Part shown: one piece after another, positions 31,058 through 42,458 of the stretch
How the letters are laid out: each line of letters opens with the position of its first letter
Position numbering within the stretch: the first letter of the stretch is position 1
Source: Microdochium bolleyi
Taxonomy: Eukaryota > Ascomycota > Sordariomycetes > Xylariales > Microdochiaceae
Length of the DNA: 64,000 nt
Assembly (NCBI GenBank): GCA_001566295.1
Contig: KQ964253.1
Span: forward strand, 372,001 to 436,000
Direction: 5' to 3'
The notes under the pieces: generated by a model
What the model saw: the letters and a program-made list of their open reading frames with translations, nothing else
Database searches by the model: none
What the model was told of the DNA's origin: nothing
Program-made: the position numbers and the translations under genes

Positions 31058-32753
31058 TTAGTGCATAGCCTTCTCGTCGGACGAGTCGGCAAACTGGTCG
31101 ACGTGGGTACTGGCGAACTTGCGCGCACTAACGCCACGCTCGAAGAGGATGTCGAGCTCGCCGTAGGTGCGGTCCTTGGGCTCGGGGAGGCGGAAGTAGG
31201 CCCAGCAGAGGATGATGGAGCACAGGCCCGCCCAGAAGAGGCCGGACTTGGCGCCCCAGTTCCACGCGTTGACGCCGAGCATGTTGGGCATGAGGACGTT
31301 GTTGACGAAGCCCATGCAGTTGCTGAGGCCGCGGGCCATGACGACCGTCTTGATCTTGTGGCGCGTCGAGGGGATCTCGGCGACGATGGAGTAGCAGAGC
31401 GGGCCGATGGTAAGGTCGTAGATGAGCGTGTAGACGAGCAGCATGGTGCCCGTGGCGAAGGCCGGGCCCTTGAGGGACTGGTCGGCGAAGCCGAGACCGC
31501 CGACGATGACGAGGCAGACGAGGAGACCTGTGACGCCCCAGAGGTAGATGGGGCGGCGGCCCCAGCGGCCCATGAGGAACCACGAGGCAACAGTGCCGAC
31601 GAAACCCATGCAGAACTGGCCGATGCTGAAGGTGAAGGCGTCCTCGGTGGAGAGGCCGGCGCGCTGGTAGAACTGGACCGAGTAACCCATGAGCGCGGTG
31701 CCGCAGAGCGCCTGGGCGACGTAGGAAACGCAGGCGATCTCGGTGCGGCGGAGCGAGGTGCCCTTGAAGCAGTCCAGATAGGACTGGCCCTCAGACTCCT
31801 GCTTCTCGAGGCGGTCAGTGGCCTGGATGAGCGCGAGCTGCTCGTCGGCGTTGAATGGGACGCCAGAGTTGGGGCTGGTGATCTTGAGCAGGGCCTTGCG
31901 GGCGTCCTCAAAGCGGCCCTTGCGGACGAGCCACCAGGGAGACTCGGGGGCGAGCAGGGTGCCGACGATGAGCAACGGGGGCCACACCCACTGCAGGGCG
32001 AACGGGATACGGTAGGACCACTCGTTGGGGATGCTAAGCAGGCCCTTCAGGATGCCGCTGGCGAGAATCTGGCCGATGACCCAGCAGAGGTTGATGTAGG
32101 TAGTCAGGTATGGGCGGAGGACGACAGGAGCCAGGTCGGAGGCGTATGTGACACTAAGGGTCTGGAAGATACCCCAGGGGAGACCGAGGATGATGTTTCC
32201 GGCAAGCAGCGTCTGGAGGTTCTGGGCGAAGAAGGGGATGAAGATGCCACCAACCATGACGAGCTGAGCCGCCATCATGGTCTTGCGGTAGCCGAAGTAG
32301 TCGGACGCGTAGCCGTTGATGATGAGACCGAGGATCTGACCCGCCAGGCCGGCGTTCTGGATCTTGGTCTGCCAGTCGGCCGAGACGACCTTGCCAACGC
32401 CGCCGGGGCCGGGCTCATTGCCGAACTTCTCCTGGAAGCTGTGCGTGAAGGTGGTCAGCTGAGGTATTCCGATAATGTGGCGGAGGGGACACTTACGCTG
32501 TGTAGCCAAAGAAGGAAGGCAGGAGGGTGACGTCGTATCCCTCCATGATGATGGCGGTTGAGAAGATGAGGGAGTAGATGATGGCCTTCTTGTAAAGGCG
32601 CATGGCATCGCGGACAGTGAGCTCGTGCTCGCGGTCGGTGGCGTTCTTGGCCTCGACATGCTGAGTGCTGACATCCTGTCCGGAAATGTAGTTCTCTGAC
32701 TTGATGTCGCCGATGGCGGAGGGGACCTCCTTGCTCTCGGGAGTGGTCGACAT
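31058..32753 (-). CDS. MFS sugar:H+ symporter (maltose/alpha-glucoside transporter type)
   Basis: Exons 32497-32753 and 31058-32438 (minus) encode 545 aa; the 58-bp intron falls after FFGYTA. Twelve membrane segments of the fungal hexose/disaccharide porter family are visible. Key motifs: MEGYDVTLLPSFFG in helix 1; INGYASDYFGYRKTM (loop 2-3 motif); PESPWWLVRKGRFEDARKAL; SYLDCFKGTSLRRTEIACV; FLMGRWGRRPIYLWG; and the C-terminal CWAYFRLPEPKDRTYGELD. This last motif together with MEGYD places it among alpha-glucoside or oligosaccharide transporters rather than simple hexose carriers. It lies divergent to an intracellular-type GH32 gene, which suggests import of sucrose, maltose, raffinose or similar before cytosolic hydrolysis. 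TATA box at 32870 and CreA-like sites imply carbon repression. Confidence 0.93.
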
Positions 32754-32782
32754 GTTGACGAGGGGGGAAGATCAGGAGATCT

Positions 32783-32860
32783 CTGGAGAAGTGTGGGGAA
32801 GGGACTGGGGAAGGCTGGACCCGTGGTGAGGAAGGGTTGTGATGTGACTCTGGGGCGGAG
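32783..32860. promoter_or_regulatory. cluster of CreA-like sites
   Basis: Four matches to the CreA consensus SYGGRG lie on the plus strand, about 30-107 bp upstream of the transporter start: CTGGAG at 32783, CTGGGG at 32805, CTGGGG at 32850 and GCGGAG at 32855. The last two overlap by one base. Paired CreA sites are generally the functional form. Chance matches are common in GC-rich DNA. Confidence 0.35.
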
Positions 32861-32869
32861 GGCGATGGC

Positions 32870-32875
32870 TTTATA
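32870..32875 (-). promoter_or_regulatory. TATA box of the sugar transporter
   Basis: TATAAA on the minus strand, about 117-122 bp before the ATG. Confidence 0.5.
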
Positions 32876-34151
32876 GATCAGAAGCTACGGTGTTGGCTCA
32901 GGGGGTTCTGTCTAGAGGCTCGCCCGATCATGATCGAGTGGTCAGGCGATGATGGAAGTTTGGCCTATGGTGTTGCGGTCTCGTGCCAACAAAGTCTGTT
33001 GTCGGACCGACGAGACGAGGTCCGGGGAAAACGCTGCGGGGAGAGGGGAGCTGGGCTTGGGGGGAATTACTCCATACCCCAGAGACCAGGAGCTGGGTAA
33101 GTTGAGGGGCGTATGGGGTCGGACCTTGAAGTACGGAGCAGGTATCAAGGAGAGGATTGGGGAAGATGAGGAAGCGGACCTGGATAGAAGTCGAGAAGAA
33201 ACTAGGAACAAGGTTCGCCAGCCTCAGACAGGGGTTGGCCAGGAGCTGGGATATCGGACCGACAACATCACGGGCCTCGAAGCGGCTCTAGGGCGAATGA
33301 GCAGCTTGGCGCCTCGGAGTCGCTAGTCCGGGGCAGAAGAAAAGATCAGTACTCCGTACCCACGGCGAAGGACTGTGTAGGAACAGAAGACGAGGCCGAT
33401 GCTGGTGTTGGGCGAGTGCGGGAACCTTGGATGCCATGTTTTGCCATGCCATGCCGCGTCAGCAAAGGGGATTCATTGACTTTGATGTATTGAAGTCTGG
33501 GCCATTGCACGCTGCTTGCGGGAGTGCAGAAATTGAAGCCTGCTCGTCTGTTGATGGCCAGTCTTCACTCAGATCAATGATCAATGTCTAATTACGCTCA
33601 GCTGGGTCCACGGAGCTGAGTGTGGGGATGGTGATGGGGAGGGAAGCCCGACAGCAAGCAAGCGAATGCTGGAGTGAATATGCACGGGGTAAAACAGAGT
33701 TGTGGAGAAGATGCAGAGCAGACCAGGGATTCTCCAAGGCCCCTCCCCTGGGCCAGGGTTCAGCTGTCGGACCGACATGTTGTGGTTGTGTGGTTCGCCC
33801 AGGGGCCCTCTCGGAACGACAGAGCGTCCCAGGCCTTCTTCCCGTCGGCTCGCGTGCATCGTCGCCGATCACCTCCTCAGGCATCAGGGCCGCCTGGGAC
33901 ATCTCTCGCACAATCTCTTGGCCGGTTTGATGTCTCGGGCGCGCATGTGGCAACCTCGAGCCTCTGATAACGGCCCCTCCTTCCCCGCGTCGCACCTTCC
34001 CGTCCCCAACGACAGTACCTTACGCTATCGCAGGTAGACGGCAACTCCTCAAAAGGCACTTTGAGTCGCCGCTTATTATTCTCAACTCCTACAGCCAGCT
34101 CCTCCTCCTCCTCCTCCTCTGCCTCTGCGCATCACCACTCGCTCCGCAGCC

Positions 34152-36181
34152 ATGTCTGCCACCACCACACTCACCACCACGGCAGCCAGGCCTGCGTCCA
34201 CGCCCGCGTCCTCCCGCCAGCGCCTCGTACCAGCCTCCCAGCCCGCACCGCACCCGCTGCCCAAGTACCACCTCAAAGCCCCCCACGGCTGGATCAACGA
34301 CCCCTGCGCCCCGGCCTACGACGCCACCACCGGCACCTACCACCTCTACTACCAATGTCAGTGCTTCACCTTCATCTCCATCGTCGTGTCCATGTCCGTG
34401 TTCATGTTCTTGTCTGCTCACACCACTCCTCCGCCACAGGGAATTCCACATCATGCGACTGGGGCGACATCACCTGGGGCCAGTTCACCAGCCGTGACGG
34501 CCTCCACTGGTCCCACGGCCTCCCCTCCCAGCCACACTCCAAGCCTGTCGCTCCCATAATAGACCGCGACCAAACCTACGACAAGGACGGCATCTTCACC
34601 GGCTGTCTGCATCCCACAGGCCCCAGGGGCGAGCACGACCAGCTCACCGTCTTCTACACATCCGTCTGCCACCTGCCCCTCCACTGGACCCTCGACCATA
34701 CCCGAGACAGCGAAGGCTTGTCCATGGCGACATCCTCTGATGGCGGGCGCACATGGACGAAACACCCGGGCAACCCTATCATCAAGGGCGAGCCCGGCGA
34801 TGTTGCCGTCACGGGATTCCGCGACCCGTTCCTGGCAGAGTGGCCGGCCATGGACAAAATCCGGGGCATCCAGCAGTCACCGACAAAGACCCTCTACGCC
34901 CTGATATCTGGCGGCATCAAGAACCAGCGTCCTACGGCGTTCCTGTACGCAGTCCCGGCAGACAACCTCACGAAGTGGACATACCTAGGTCCTCTCGTCA
35001 ACAATATGCCCATGCGCTTCTCCGCCGCCTCACCAGACCCTACAAGCTCGTTGACGACATGGAGCGGCAACTTTGGTGCGAATTGGGAATGTGTCAACTT
35101 CATGACCCTCGAGTCGTCAAGAGATACTCAACAAACACGAGACTTCCTCGTTCTCGGCGCCGAAGGTGGCTTGAAGCCCGGCGCCAAGGAGACAGACGAG
35201 AGTCCCTACGGCCAGTGGTCCTTGTGGATGGCTGGCACACTTCGTCGCAATGACGACACTTCGTCGCCTGCAGTGGTGGACATGAAGCACGACTACAGCG
35301 GCTACCTCGACCACGGGTGCTTTTACGCGGCCAACTCATATCAGCACCCCACCACGAAACAGCGGATCGTCTGGGGCTGGCTCAAGGAGGAGGACCTGAC
35401 ACTGGCAAGGCGCGAAGCCAAGGGTTGGACAGGCTACCTATCGCTGCCGCGCGAGCTGTACCTGCAGATGACGGACAACGTCGTTGGCGTTGTCGGAGCG
35501 GACAAACTCGAGGACGTCACATCCATCGCCGTGACATCTGCTCGGAGAGCTGAGACCCTCGGCATCCGTCCCCTGCCTAGCCTACAAGCATACAGGAACC
35601 CATCCACCACCTACACGCGCACACGGCGGAGTTCGTCAGCTTCAGCAAAGTCTAGCACTAAGATGCTCGCGACCGGCTCATCAAGCTGGGAGCTCGAGGC
35701 CACTATCCGCATCCCCTTAGCTACCGCGCAACGGCCGAAGCGGGTCGGCTTCCACATCCGACACAACAAAGACCTCACACAGCGGAGCACAGTGTACTTC
35801 GCCCCCGCAGACGGCAGGATACATATCGACCGCAGCCTGTCCAACGGCGATGAGGACATCGCCAAGTCTGACGCTAGTGGGCCCTTTGCGCTATTCATCA
35901 CATCGAGCGTCAACGGCAAGGAGAGCGAAGTCGAGAACCTCCACCTGCGCATTTTCAGCGACGGCGACGTGCTCGAGGTTTTCGCCAATGACCGCTTCGC
36001 GCTGAGCACCATGGTGTACTCGGGCAGCGGCTGTGATGGCATCAGCACTTTTGTCGAGAGCGGTCAGAACAACGACCTGTTCGAGTCGGTGCAGGTCTGG
36101 ACTGGACTGGGTGAGGCACGTGGTATCCATGACACGGCAACTGAGCCGGCCTCCCTCCCCGTCGGTCGATCGGCCTTATGA
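34152..36181 (+). CDS. GH32 invertase/fructofuranosidase, intracellular type
   Basis: Exons 34152-34356 and 34440-36181 encode 648 aa. The ATG at 34152 gives a Ser/Thr/Ala-rich N-terminus with no signal peptide, so the enzyme is probably cytosolic. The 83-bp intron (GTCAGT...CACAG) splits the Trp codon in YYQWN. Catalytic triad: nucleophile Asp50 in WINDPC (classically WMNDPN), transition-state Asp197 in GFRDPFL, and acid/base Glu285 in WECVN. The five-bladed propeller is followed by the C-terminal beta sandwich with ISTFVESG. It should split sucrose or other beta-fructosides (raffinose, inulin-type). Divergent with the sugar symporter and near a Zn2Cys6 factor, it fits an uptake-then-hydrolyse sucrose system. 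An in-frame ATG at 34061 lies on a continuous frame that lacks the WINDP exon and is not the real start. Confidence 0.95.
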
Positions 36182-36499
36182 AGATAGTCACCAGAATCAA
36201 CTTGAGCCTACTGGCCAGAAACGATGTCCATCTGCCCCTGGGAAAGCAGCAAATGTGAGCAGTGTGATACATCAATCGCCCAATCCAGTCGTGTATCATG
36301 CCAGAGTGTGTCAGTGAACGGCGACGTGTATTCATTGCCTACTCGACCTGAAAAGACTCCTTAAAAGTGCAGCCCCCCTCCCTACGCCTGAACCCGCCTT
36401 ACAAAAAGAATCTCTCCGACTTTGGATTACAATTACGCGAAGCCAGCCCCGAACCACGCCGCAGGCGCTCTCGGCCATTGGGGGATATGACACCGTGCA
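36182..36499. other. intergenic, convergent between GH32 and Zn2Cys6 gene
   Basis: About 320 bp of convergent 3' flanks. Nothing else seen. Confidence 0.55.
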
Positions 36500-36506
36500 T
36501 CATTGA

Positions 36507-36565
<59 letters not shown>

Positions 36566-38506
36566 GTAATAAGGCGACTGCCCCTGCTCCGGGTGCTGCG
36601 CACCACCGTGAGCACTGCCGTCGTACAGCCCACCCAGGCTCCGCAGCTTCTCCTCGAGGTACTCGCGCTGCTCGCTGCGCACGCGGTCGAACCGCAGCAG
36701 GAACCGCACGAGCGTGGCAAAGTCCTGCATCCGCGTCGTGCGGGAGGAAGACTCCTCGTCGCCCGCTCCGCCACCACTGCTTCCTCCTCCTCCTGGCGAC
36801 CCCGCCGATCCCGGCGTCTGCACTGCCGGGGCCGTGCTCGGGAGCGGCAGCGCCATGACGTCCGCGATGGTGCTCGTGATCTCGAATAACTTCTGCAGGA
36901 CGCCCGTGCCCTGGGTGTTGATCGCCGCGAAACTGTCGAGGCGGTTGACGAGGCTGCGGAGCTGCGTCGAGAGGCGCTGTGCGGGGAAGTGTAGTGACAA
37001 ACCCTCGTGGCTGTTTGGTCTGGGGTCGGAGGTGAGCAGGCCGCGGGACAGGGCGAGCTGCCAAAGCAGCGTGCGCATCCAGAGCCGCGTGACATATTGG
37101 TCTATGTGCATCAAGGCACGGATGGAATTGTCGCGGGCCGAGGCAGGTAACGAGAAGGTGCCACTTGTGTGGGGACTGTTGTGGCTGTGGTCGGTGCTGG
37201 CCAGACGCAGGGAGACGTCCTCCTCGGCTCGGGCAGCCTCCTGCTCGTCCTCATCGAGTTCGACCTGCTTTGACTCGATCCAGTGCGGCGTCAGGGTAAG
37301 CAATGCCTCTGCCGCCCCGGCGCCTGCGCCGAGGGCGCCATTCTGCTGCTGCTGCATCCATTGCCAGTGCGTGAGGAACGTCTTGTCCAAGATCTGAAAC
37401 AGATGGATCAGCCGGCCGAATCCGACGTCAATATGCAGCGGGATCCCGGGGTCCGGGGGAGGCACGCCGAGGCCCAGCGGCGGGAGGGTGCTCGGGTAGC
37501 CGACCGCGATGCTCAGGAACCGCTCGTGGATAAAGACCTCCCAGTAGATCCGCATGTACCTCGGCGACGAGTACACGGCCGCGGGGAACACGTCGCGGGG
37601 CTGCAGGCGGCGGTTCGTCTCGATCGTGTCGATCATGCAGACTTGCTCTCTGAGCAGGGAGAAGGAGCGCTCGTAGCTCTTGAACGCCATCATGCTGATC
37701 TCGATGAAGATGGAAGTGATGATGCGCTTCAGCGTCGATGATAGAGGGCTGCTGTGGCTGTCGCCTTGGGGAGGGTACAGGACATCCTTGGACGGCCGGG
37801 GATCGCCGAGGTCGATCTGGCGATATGCCCGGAGCCCCAGCTGGAGCAGCGTGTTGAGGTGGTCCTTTTCGTGCGAGTACTGCGACACGGCGTCCGTGTT
37901 GCGCAGGTACGTCGTTACGGCGGCGAAGGAGTAGATGAGCGCCTCGTCCTCGAGGGTGCTGCTGCTGTTGCTGAGGGGTCTGTGGTTATTGTTGCTGTTG
38001 GTGCTATGGCTTCTGATGATGTCTGTGAGCTCTGCCGCCGTGATGATGGGGCTAAAGGGGAAGACGACCTGCTCAAAGTCGTCGAGCAGGTTGAGGAAGA
38101 ACTCTGGCGCGAACTCGTGCGTGCCGCTGTGGTTTGTCCGCGGGGACCAGTGGGCGTCGCCGCTGTTGTCGTCGTCGGTGCTGGGAGCGTATGGGTACTG
38201 GTAGCTGCCCGCCGGGCTGCGATTGAATGCCGGGCCGGAGCCGCTGCCGATCGCCGCCGTGCCCTGGTGAAGCCCAGACAGGCCGGCGCTGTTCTCCTTG
38301 GCCTGCGCGATGAGCCTGCCACGCACAGGATTCGCGCGCTTCCTGGGCACCTGCGTGTAGAGGCACGTGATGCCCAGATGGGCGCACTGGGTGCATGGCG
38401 CCTGGCGGCTGCAGCGCACCTTGCGCAGCCGGCAACTGTCGCAAGAGAGCCCGGGCCCCTTGGTGTTGGGTGCGCTGGTGCCGGTGCTGGTGATTGTGTC
38501 CGCCAT
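36500..38506 (-). CDS. Zn2Cys6 transcription factor with C-terminal polyglutamine
   Basis: A single exon of 668 aa with ATG at 38506. The zinc cluster is near the N-terminus: CDSCRLRKVRCSRQAPCTQC, then AHLGITC, followed by a basic linker VPRKRANPVRGRLI. The central region shows the fungal-specific middle homology domain (EFFLNLLDDFEQVVFPFSP, FIEISMMAFKSYERSFSLL, YMRIYWEVFIHERFLSIAVG). The C-terminus is disordered (gly/ser-rich, GSAGSPGGGGSSGG) and ends in about 20 glutamines, encoded by 18 pure CAG codons plus two CAA, followed by YQ. The polyQ may be part of an activation domain. It is convergent with the GH32 gene; a role in regulating the adjacent sugar genes is likely by position, but the sequence does not prove it. 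It is not obviously AmyR or InuR by the zinc cluster. Confidence 0.93.
36509..36562 (+). repeat. (CTG)18 microsatellite (CAG codons on minus strand)
   Basis: Eighteen uninterrupted CTG units on the plus strand, coding the polyglutamine tail of the Zn2Cys6 protein. Pure trinucleotide runs of this length are prone to length change. Confidence 0.95.
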
Positions 38507-39716
38507 GGCCGCTGACCGGGGTAACAGCGGCCTCAGCGCCGTGGACGATGATGATGATGGATGTTGAAGATGGAGACGATGGTGGTGCTAAGGTCGGCTG
38601 AGCAGGTGTGGTCCCGGCATGGTGTTCTAGCCTGGAGGGGCCTACATGTTGGTGAAGCTGCCTTGACTACGGGGTCTGTTCCGGAACGTGGTGAATGGTT
38701 GTTGCAGGACAAGGATGACTGAGTTCCGCTGCTCGTCAATCGAAATGCGGAGTCGGAGACCCAGGCGCGCGGGTTCAATTAAGTTCGCCTGCGCGGGGGG
38801 GTGGCTGGCGGATGGTGGGCTGCTCTCGGGAGCGACCGATCCGGCCCTCCTTGGCTCCACGCCATTCATGGATGACCTTTGAGGCTCTTCGCTGAGGGGA
38901 TGGGTCGGAGCCTCGTAGGGCTGGGGGTCGGGGACGATGACATGTCTCACGCAGGACAACAACAAATGATGGTCCGGAATGACGAAGAATCAGGGGGCCG
39001 ACAGCATCCTGCACACACTAATGTCTCACGCAAGCCTTCTCTGAGAAGAATGTTTGGATGGTGCCTGCCTAACAGGCCAAAACATCTTGCTTCGTTCCTT
39101 ACCAATTGGCAGAGGAAGCCGTCCATAGATGAGCATCGCGTAAAAATTTATATGGCACCAAAACTCCCAGACGGGGACGCCGGCACTGCCCGCATCGATG
39201 CGGAGGACCCAGAGACGCCGAGGAGCACGCTTCGCAGGCACAATCATTATCGTGTCATGTCTTCTCATTAAGCTGCAGCTTTCCCCGTAAGGGGGTTCTG
39301 CAAGCCTCTACTAGTAATGCAAGGGTGATGGAAGAAGAAATGGCCAAAATCAAATTATCCCAAACCCAGGATTCCCAAAACGCCGTAAAGTGGTGTAGTC
39401 GTGTGTGTGTGTGTGTATCGTGTCATGATCGTCGTGTGTCAAGAGCCGCCCAACCTCATTCCTGTCCTCAATCATCGAACAAGAATCAAAAAGCCGCCGC
39501 CCCTTGCTTCAAACAGTTGTACAAGAATCTGACGTGTCAAAAGTGAACACATCTTTAGCTTTTCTGTGCCGTCGCTTTGGCACTCTCCGCCGCCTCCGGG
39601 CGTGGGTGCGAGTGCACTTGGTCCTGGCGTCGGCGATGACTGCCGTGGACGGTCTGCAGCTTCTTATGCTGCTGGCCGGGCGCCTTGCCGCTGCGCCCGC
39701 TGTCGCTGCTCGGTCC
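38507..39716. other. intergenic with (GT)8
   Basis: About 1.2 kb; contains the Zn2Cys6 promoter and a (GT)8 run at 39401-39416. No gene supported. Confidence 0.55.
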
Positions 39717-41222
39717 CTAACCGAACAAGCTGAAGCGGAACCGGCCCTTGCCCTTCTTGCCGTCCGGGCCGAAGTTGCCACTGCCGTTGCGCAGCGAGTC
39801 GCCCGCCGAGCTCGAGCTCATGGGGCGGTTGTACTGCGCCGACTGCCGGCGGTTGTTCATGTTGTTGATGTTGTCCTGCGGCGAGCGCTCGTGCTCGTAG
39901 TGGTACTGGTCGTGCAGGCTACCCATCGAGCCGCGCTGCTGCATGCCTCCCCGCTGCTGGTTTTGCATGTGCTGCGGCTGCAGCTGGGGGTTCATGCCGC
40001 CCCTGGTGACGCTCCCAGCCTGCTGGCCCTCTCGCAAGGGCGGCAGCATGGGCGTCAGCGGGGGCAGGTCGCCACGCAGCGCTCGCTCGACGTCGGCGTG
40101 TTGTGAGCGGTACTCGTCGTGGCGGGCCTTGGCCTCCATGTAGCGCGACTCGGCGGCGGCGCGGCGCTCCTGAAGGGCGCGGATCTGGTCGTCGAGCTGG
40201 TCGACCTGGTCCTCGGCCTCGCTCATGAGGTTCGAGTACTCTGTGACCTTCTGCTGGAGGGGCTGGAGGACGCTGGCGGCGACGCTGGGTGTGGGCAGCC
40301 GCTGGATCGCGGAGCCATTGCGGTCGTTGAGCATGGCAGGAGGCGGGCCCCCGTTGTGGGTGGACGACGTGTTGGCGCTGCGGCGTTCGGGAGGGCTCCT
40401 GCTGTTCTGGTTGCGCTTGGCGGCGCCGGGAGCAGCAGCTGGACCAGATCGTTGAGGCGGCCTGCTGCTGGCGGGCTGAGAGGAAGAGGGAGGAGGACCA
40501 CCGCTGGAGCCAGCAACGGCGAGCTCGTCTGGGCGGCCGCCGGAATATGAAGGCGGGCGGCCGCGCGGAGCCGCTGAGGACGGGCCGGGAGGAGGGCCTC
40601 TCACACCGCCTGATGGGTTGGGCGGTGGGCCGGCGGCGTTGGGGATGGAGTGGCCCGGACCCGGGACCCAGTGCTCTGGGCCCTGCTGGTGGGTGGGGGC
40701 ACCGCTGCCGAGACGCTGCTGGGTCTGGCGCTGGAGGTTGACGGCGTCCTGGACGGCGTGGGAGTTTGAGAGGGCTGGGGAGCGCAGGTGGGCGTCGTCG
40801 TCGTCGTCCGAGATGTCGTTGTAGTCGACGTAGCGGCCGGCGCCGTTGGGCTGCTGGGAGGACGGGGGAGGCATGGCGCCGTTCTTGGGCGGGGAGATGT
40901 TGCTGGCACTGCGGCTGGCGCGGGCCTCGGCGTCGCGGCGGTAGGAGGCAGAGGGCGGGTAGGTCATGTCTTCGGCAGCGCTGTCGCTGCGGGAGAGGGC
41001 GTTGGAGCTGTGGGTGCTCGAGTCGGGCAGCAATGCTGCTTTGCGGTAGAGGCGGTTGCAGGGGTCTTTGCGCGAAGAGGAGCGCAGCAGCGACGAGAGC
41101 GAGTCGGCCTGCTGGTGCTGGTGCTGGTGCTGGGCGTCGTGGTGGCCGTCGGGAGCGAGGTCAGGCGTGGACTGGGTGGACTGAGAGGAGGCCGAAAAGG
41201 GATGCTTCCATTGTCTCCCCAT
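39717..41222 (-). CDS. low-complexity protein with central coiled coil
   Basis: A single exon of 501 aa, ATG at 41222 (MGRQWKHPFSASSQST). Upstream in-frame sequence also opens a longer frame, but the conserved MGRxWKHPF start and a good context favour this one. The protein is Ser/Pro/Gly-rich and disordered, with a DDDDD patch in YNDISDDDDDAHLRSP. A coiled coil lies at about residues 319-381 (LQPLQQKVTEYSNLMSEAED, QVDQLDDQIRALQERRAAAE). The C-terminus ends in KGKGRFRFSLFG, a basic-aromatic motif that I have seen at the end of fungal hypothetical proteins. No catalytic domain, signal peptide or membrane segment. Function unknown; a scaffold or cytoskeletal role is conceivable because of the coiled coil. 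The gene is convincingly coding because of length and codon pattern. Confidence 0.7.
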   Translation of the reverse strand: MGRQWKHPFSASSQSTQSTPDLAPDGHHDAQHQHQHQQADSLSSLLRSSSRKDPCNRLYRKAALLPDSSTHSSNALSRSDSAAEDMTYPPSASYRRDAEARASRSASNISPPKNGAMPPPSSQQPNGAGRYVDYNDISDDDDDAHLRSPALSNSHAVQDAVNLQRQTQQRLGSGAPTHQQGPEHWVPGPGHSIPNAAGPPPNPSGGVRGPPPGPSSAAPRGRPPSYSGGRPDELAVAGSSGGPPPSSSQPASSRPPQRSGPAAAPGAAKRNQNSRSPPERRSANTSSTHNGGPPPAMLNDRNGSAIQRLPTPSVAASVLQPLQQKVTEYSNLMSEAEDQVDQLDDQIRALQERRAAAESRYMEAKARHDEYRSQHADVERALRGDLPPLTPMLPPLREGQQAGSVTRGGMNPQLQPQHMQNQQRGGMQQRGSMGSLHDQYHYEHERSPQDNINNMNNRRQSAQYNRPMSSSSAGDSLRNGSGNFGPDGKKGKGRFRFSLFG

Positions 41223-42458
41223 GGTCGAGGGAGCAGCTCGCGTGTGCTGGCTGAGACGGGCGAGGTTATTAACGGGAGGAACAATTGCATTGTCCGCGTC
41301 GGGGAGGTTGGGGAGTGCGTTGTTCTCTTTGTGCTGGCCGCCCCCGCCACCTTCTTTTCGGGCCAGCGCGCGCTTCGGGGGCTCCAAAATGCGGTGGCAG
41401 GGGCTGATCAACGCGAGCCCAGCCTCCCCAACGGCCCCAAAGGGTCGTCCCCGTCCAACTGTCGAACGCTTGGTCAATTCCCCCAGCATCCATGTCGGCC
41501 AATTTCATGAGGTGATCATGCATGCACGTCACAGCTCATTCATTTCCCTTCCCGTTCGCGATCCCGTCCCGTCTTGCTCTGGTCGCTGCAGAGTACAGAG
41601 GCTGGAGTCCTCGCCTGCAAGCACAACCTCTCGTGTCTGCATGTCTTCGGCCACCGGCCACCGACTCCGGGCCTGCAACTCGCAGCCTGCAACTCGCAGC
41701 CTGCAGACTGCCAACCTGCAGCCGAGCGTGCTCGTCGAGCTCGTATCCCAGCGGTCCAGGATCACTCGGGCTGGCAGCCTGCAAGCACTTTACCGACTTC
41801 TCCAAGTGGGGCCCCTTTCTCACTCCGAAGGTTCTCTGGCTGCGCTGGTTGCCGTGACTGCCGGGTCAACCCCATCTTCAATTCCATTGACGGCATCTGT
41901 GCAAGGAAGAGATCGGGCATGAGTTATACCATGAAGACTCGACTATACCAGATTACACTCCTGTGCTGCCCTGATTCTCCATCATCTGGCACACCTAACA
42001 GAGCTTTGTCGATGCTTGATATCTGGGTTATGATGGTAGTTACTACACCTGTCTGTCACTTTCAGAGGTTTTTGAATGGCGTTTCGATAGAGATGACGGA
42101 TTCCAGCTCTCACTTTATGAGTGGTTTTCAGTACTCTCGCAGAGACTCTCCTCTCCTATTTTCACTTATCACTAGTCACGTCCGTAAGAAATCGCTACAC
42201 TCGATGTATGTGTTTTGCATCGCTCATGTTGCAGCCGTACGTTCCAAACGCGATCTCATGCTTGTTATATGCAACATACTTGAAAACGTGCTAGCCTCCC
42301 ACTGTGCATATGTGGCGATCCCGATCCACCTGGAAAAGGGCGTTATTGCTGGCCACTGCAAGAATGGTCCCGTTTTGGCATTGTCACAGTATATAATCCT
42401 GGATCACGGGATCCACGCCCCGCCTCCGTCCTTTCTCCTGAAAAACAGACAGACGAAT
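41223..42458. other. intergenic
   Basis: About 1.2 kb with direct short repeats (GCAGCCTGCA-like at about 41690-41710). Spurious frames only. Confidence 0.5.

Larger units (their letters stand above)
32754..34151. other. divergent promoter shared by transporter and GH32 gene
   Basis: A 1.4-kb intergenic region; it contains the TATA/CreA elements near the transporter side and a (CTC)n-type run at about 34100-34122 just before the GH32 start. Open frames inside it lack support. Confidence 0.6.

Noticed and set aside
31061..32530. Very long plus-strand open frame antisense to the sugar transporter
   Set aside because: It is a shadow of GC-rich codon structure; it lacks domains and has composition typical of an antisense frame. 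The minus-strand transporter is unambiguous.
34061..34439. Longer upstream start for the GH32 gene at 34061 in the frame of its second exon
   Set aside because: This frame reads low-complexity His/Ser/Pro and skips the WINDP catalytic block, which is encoded in another frame starting at 34152 and joined by a clean intron.
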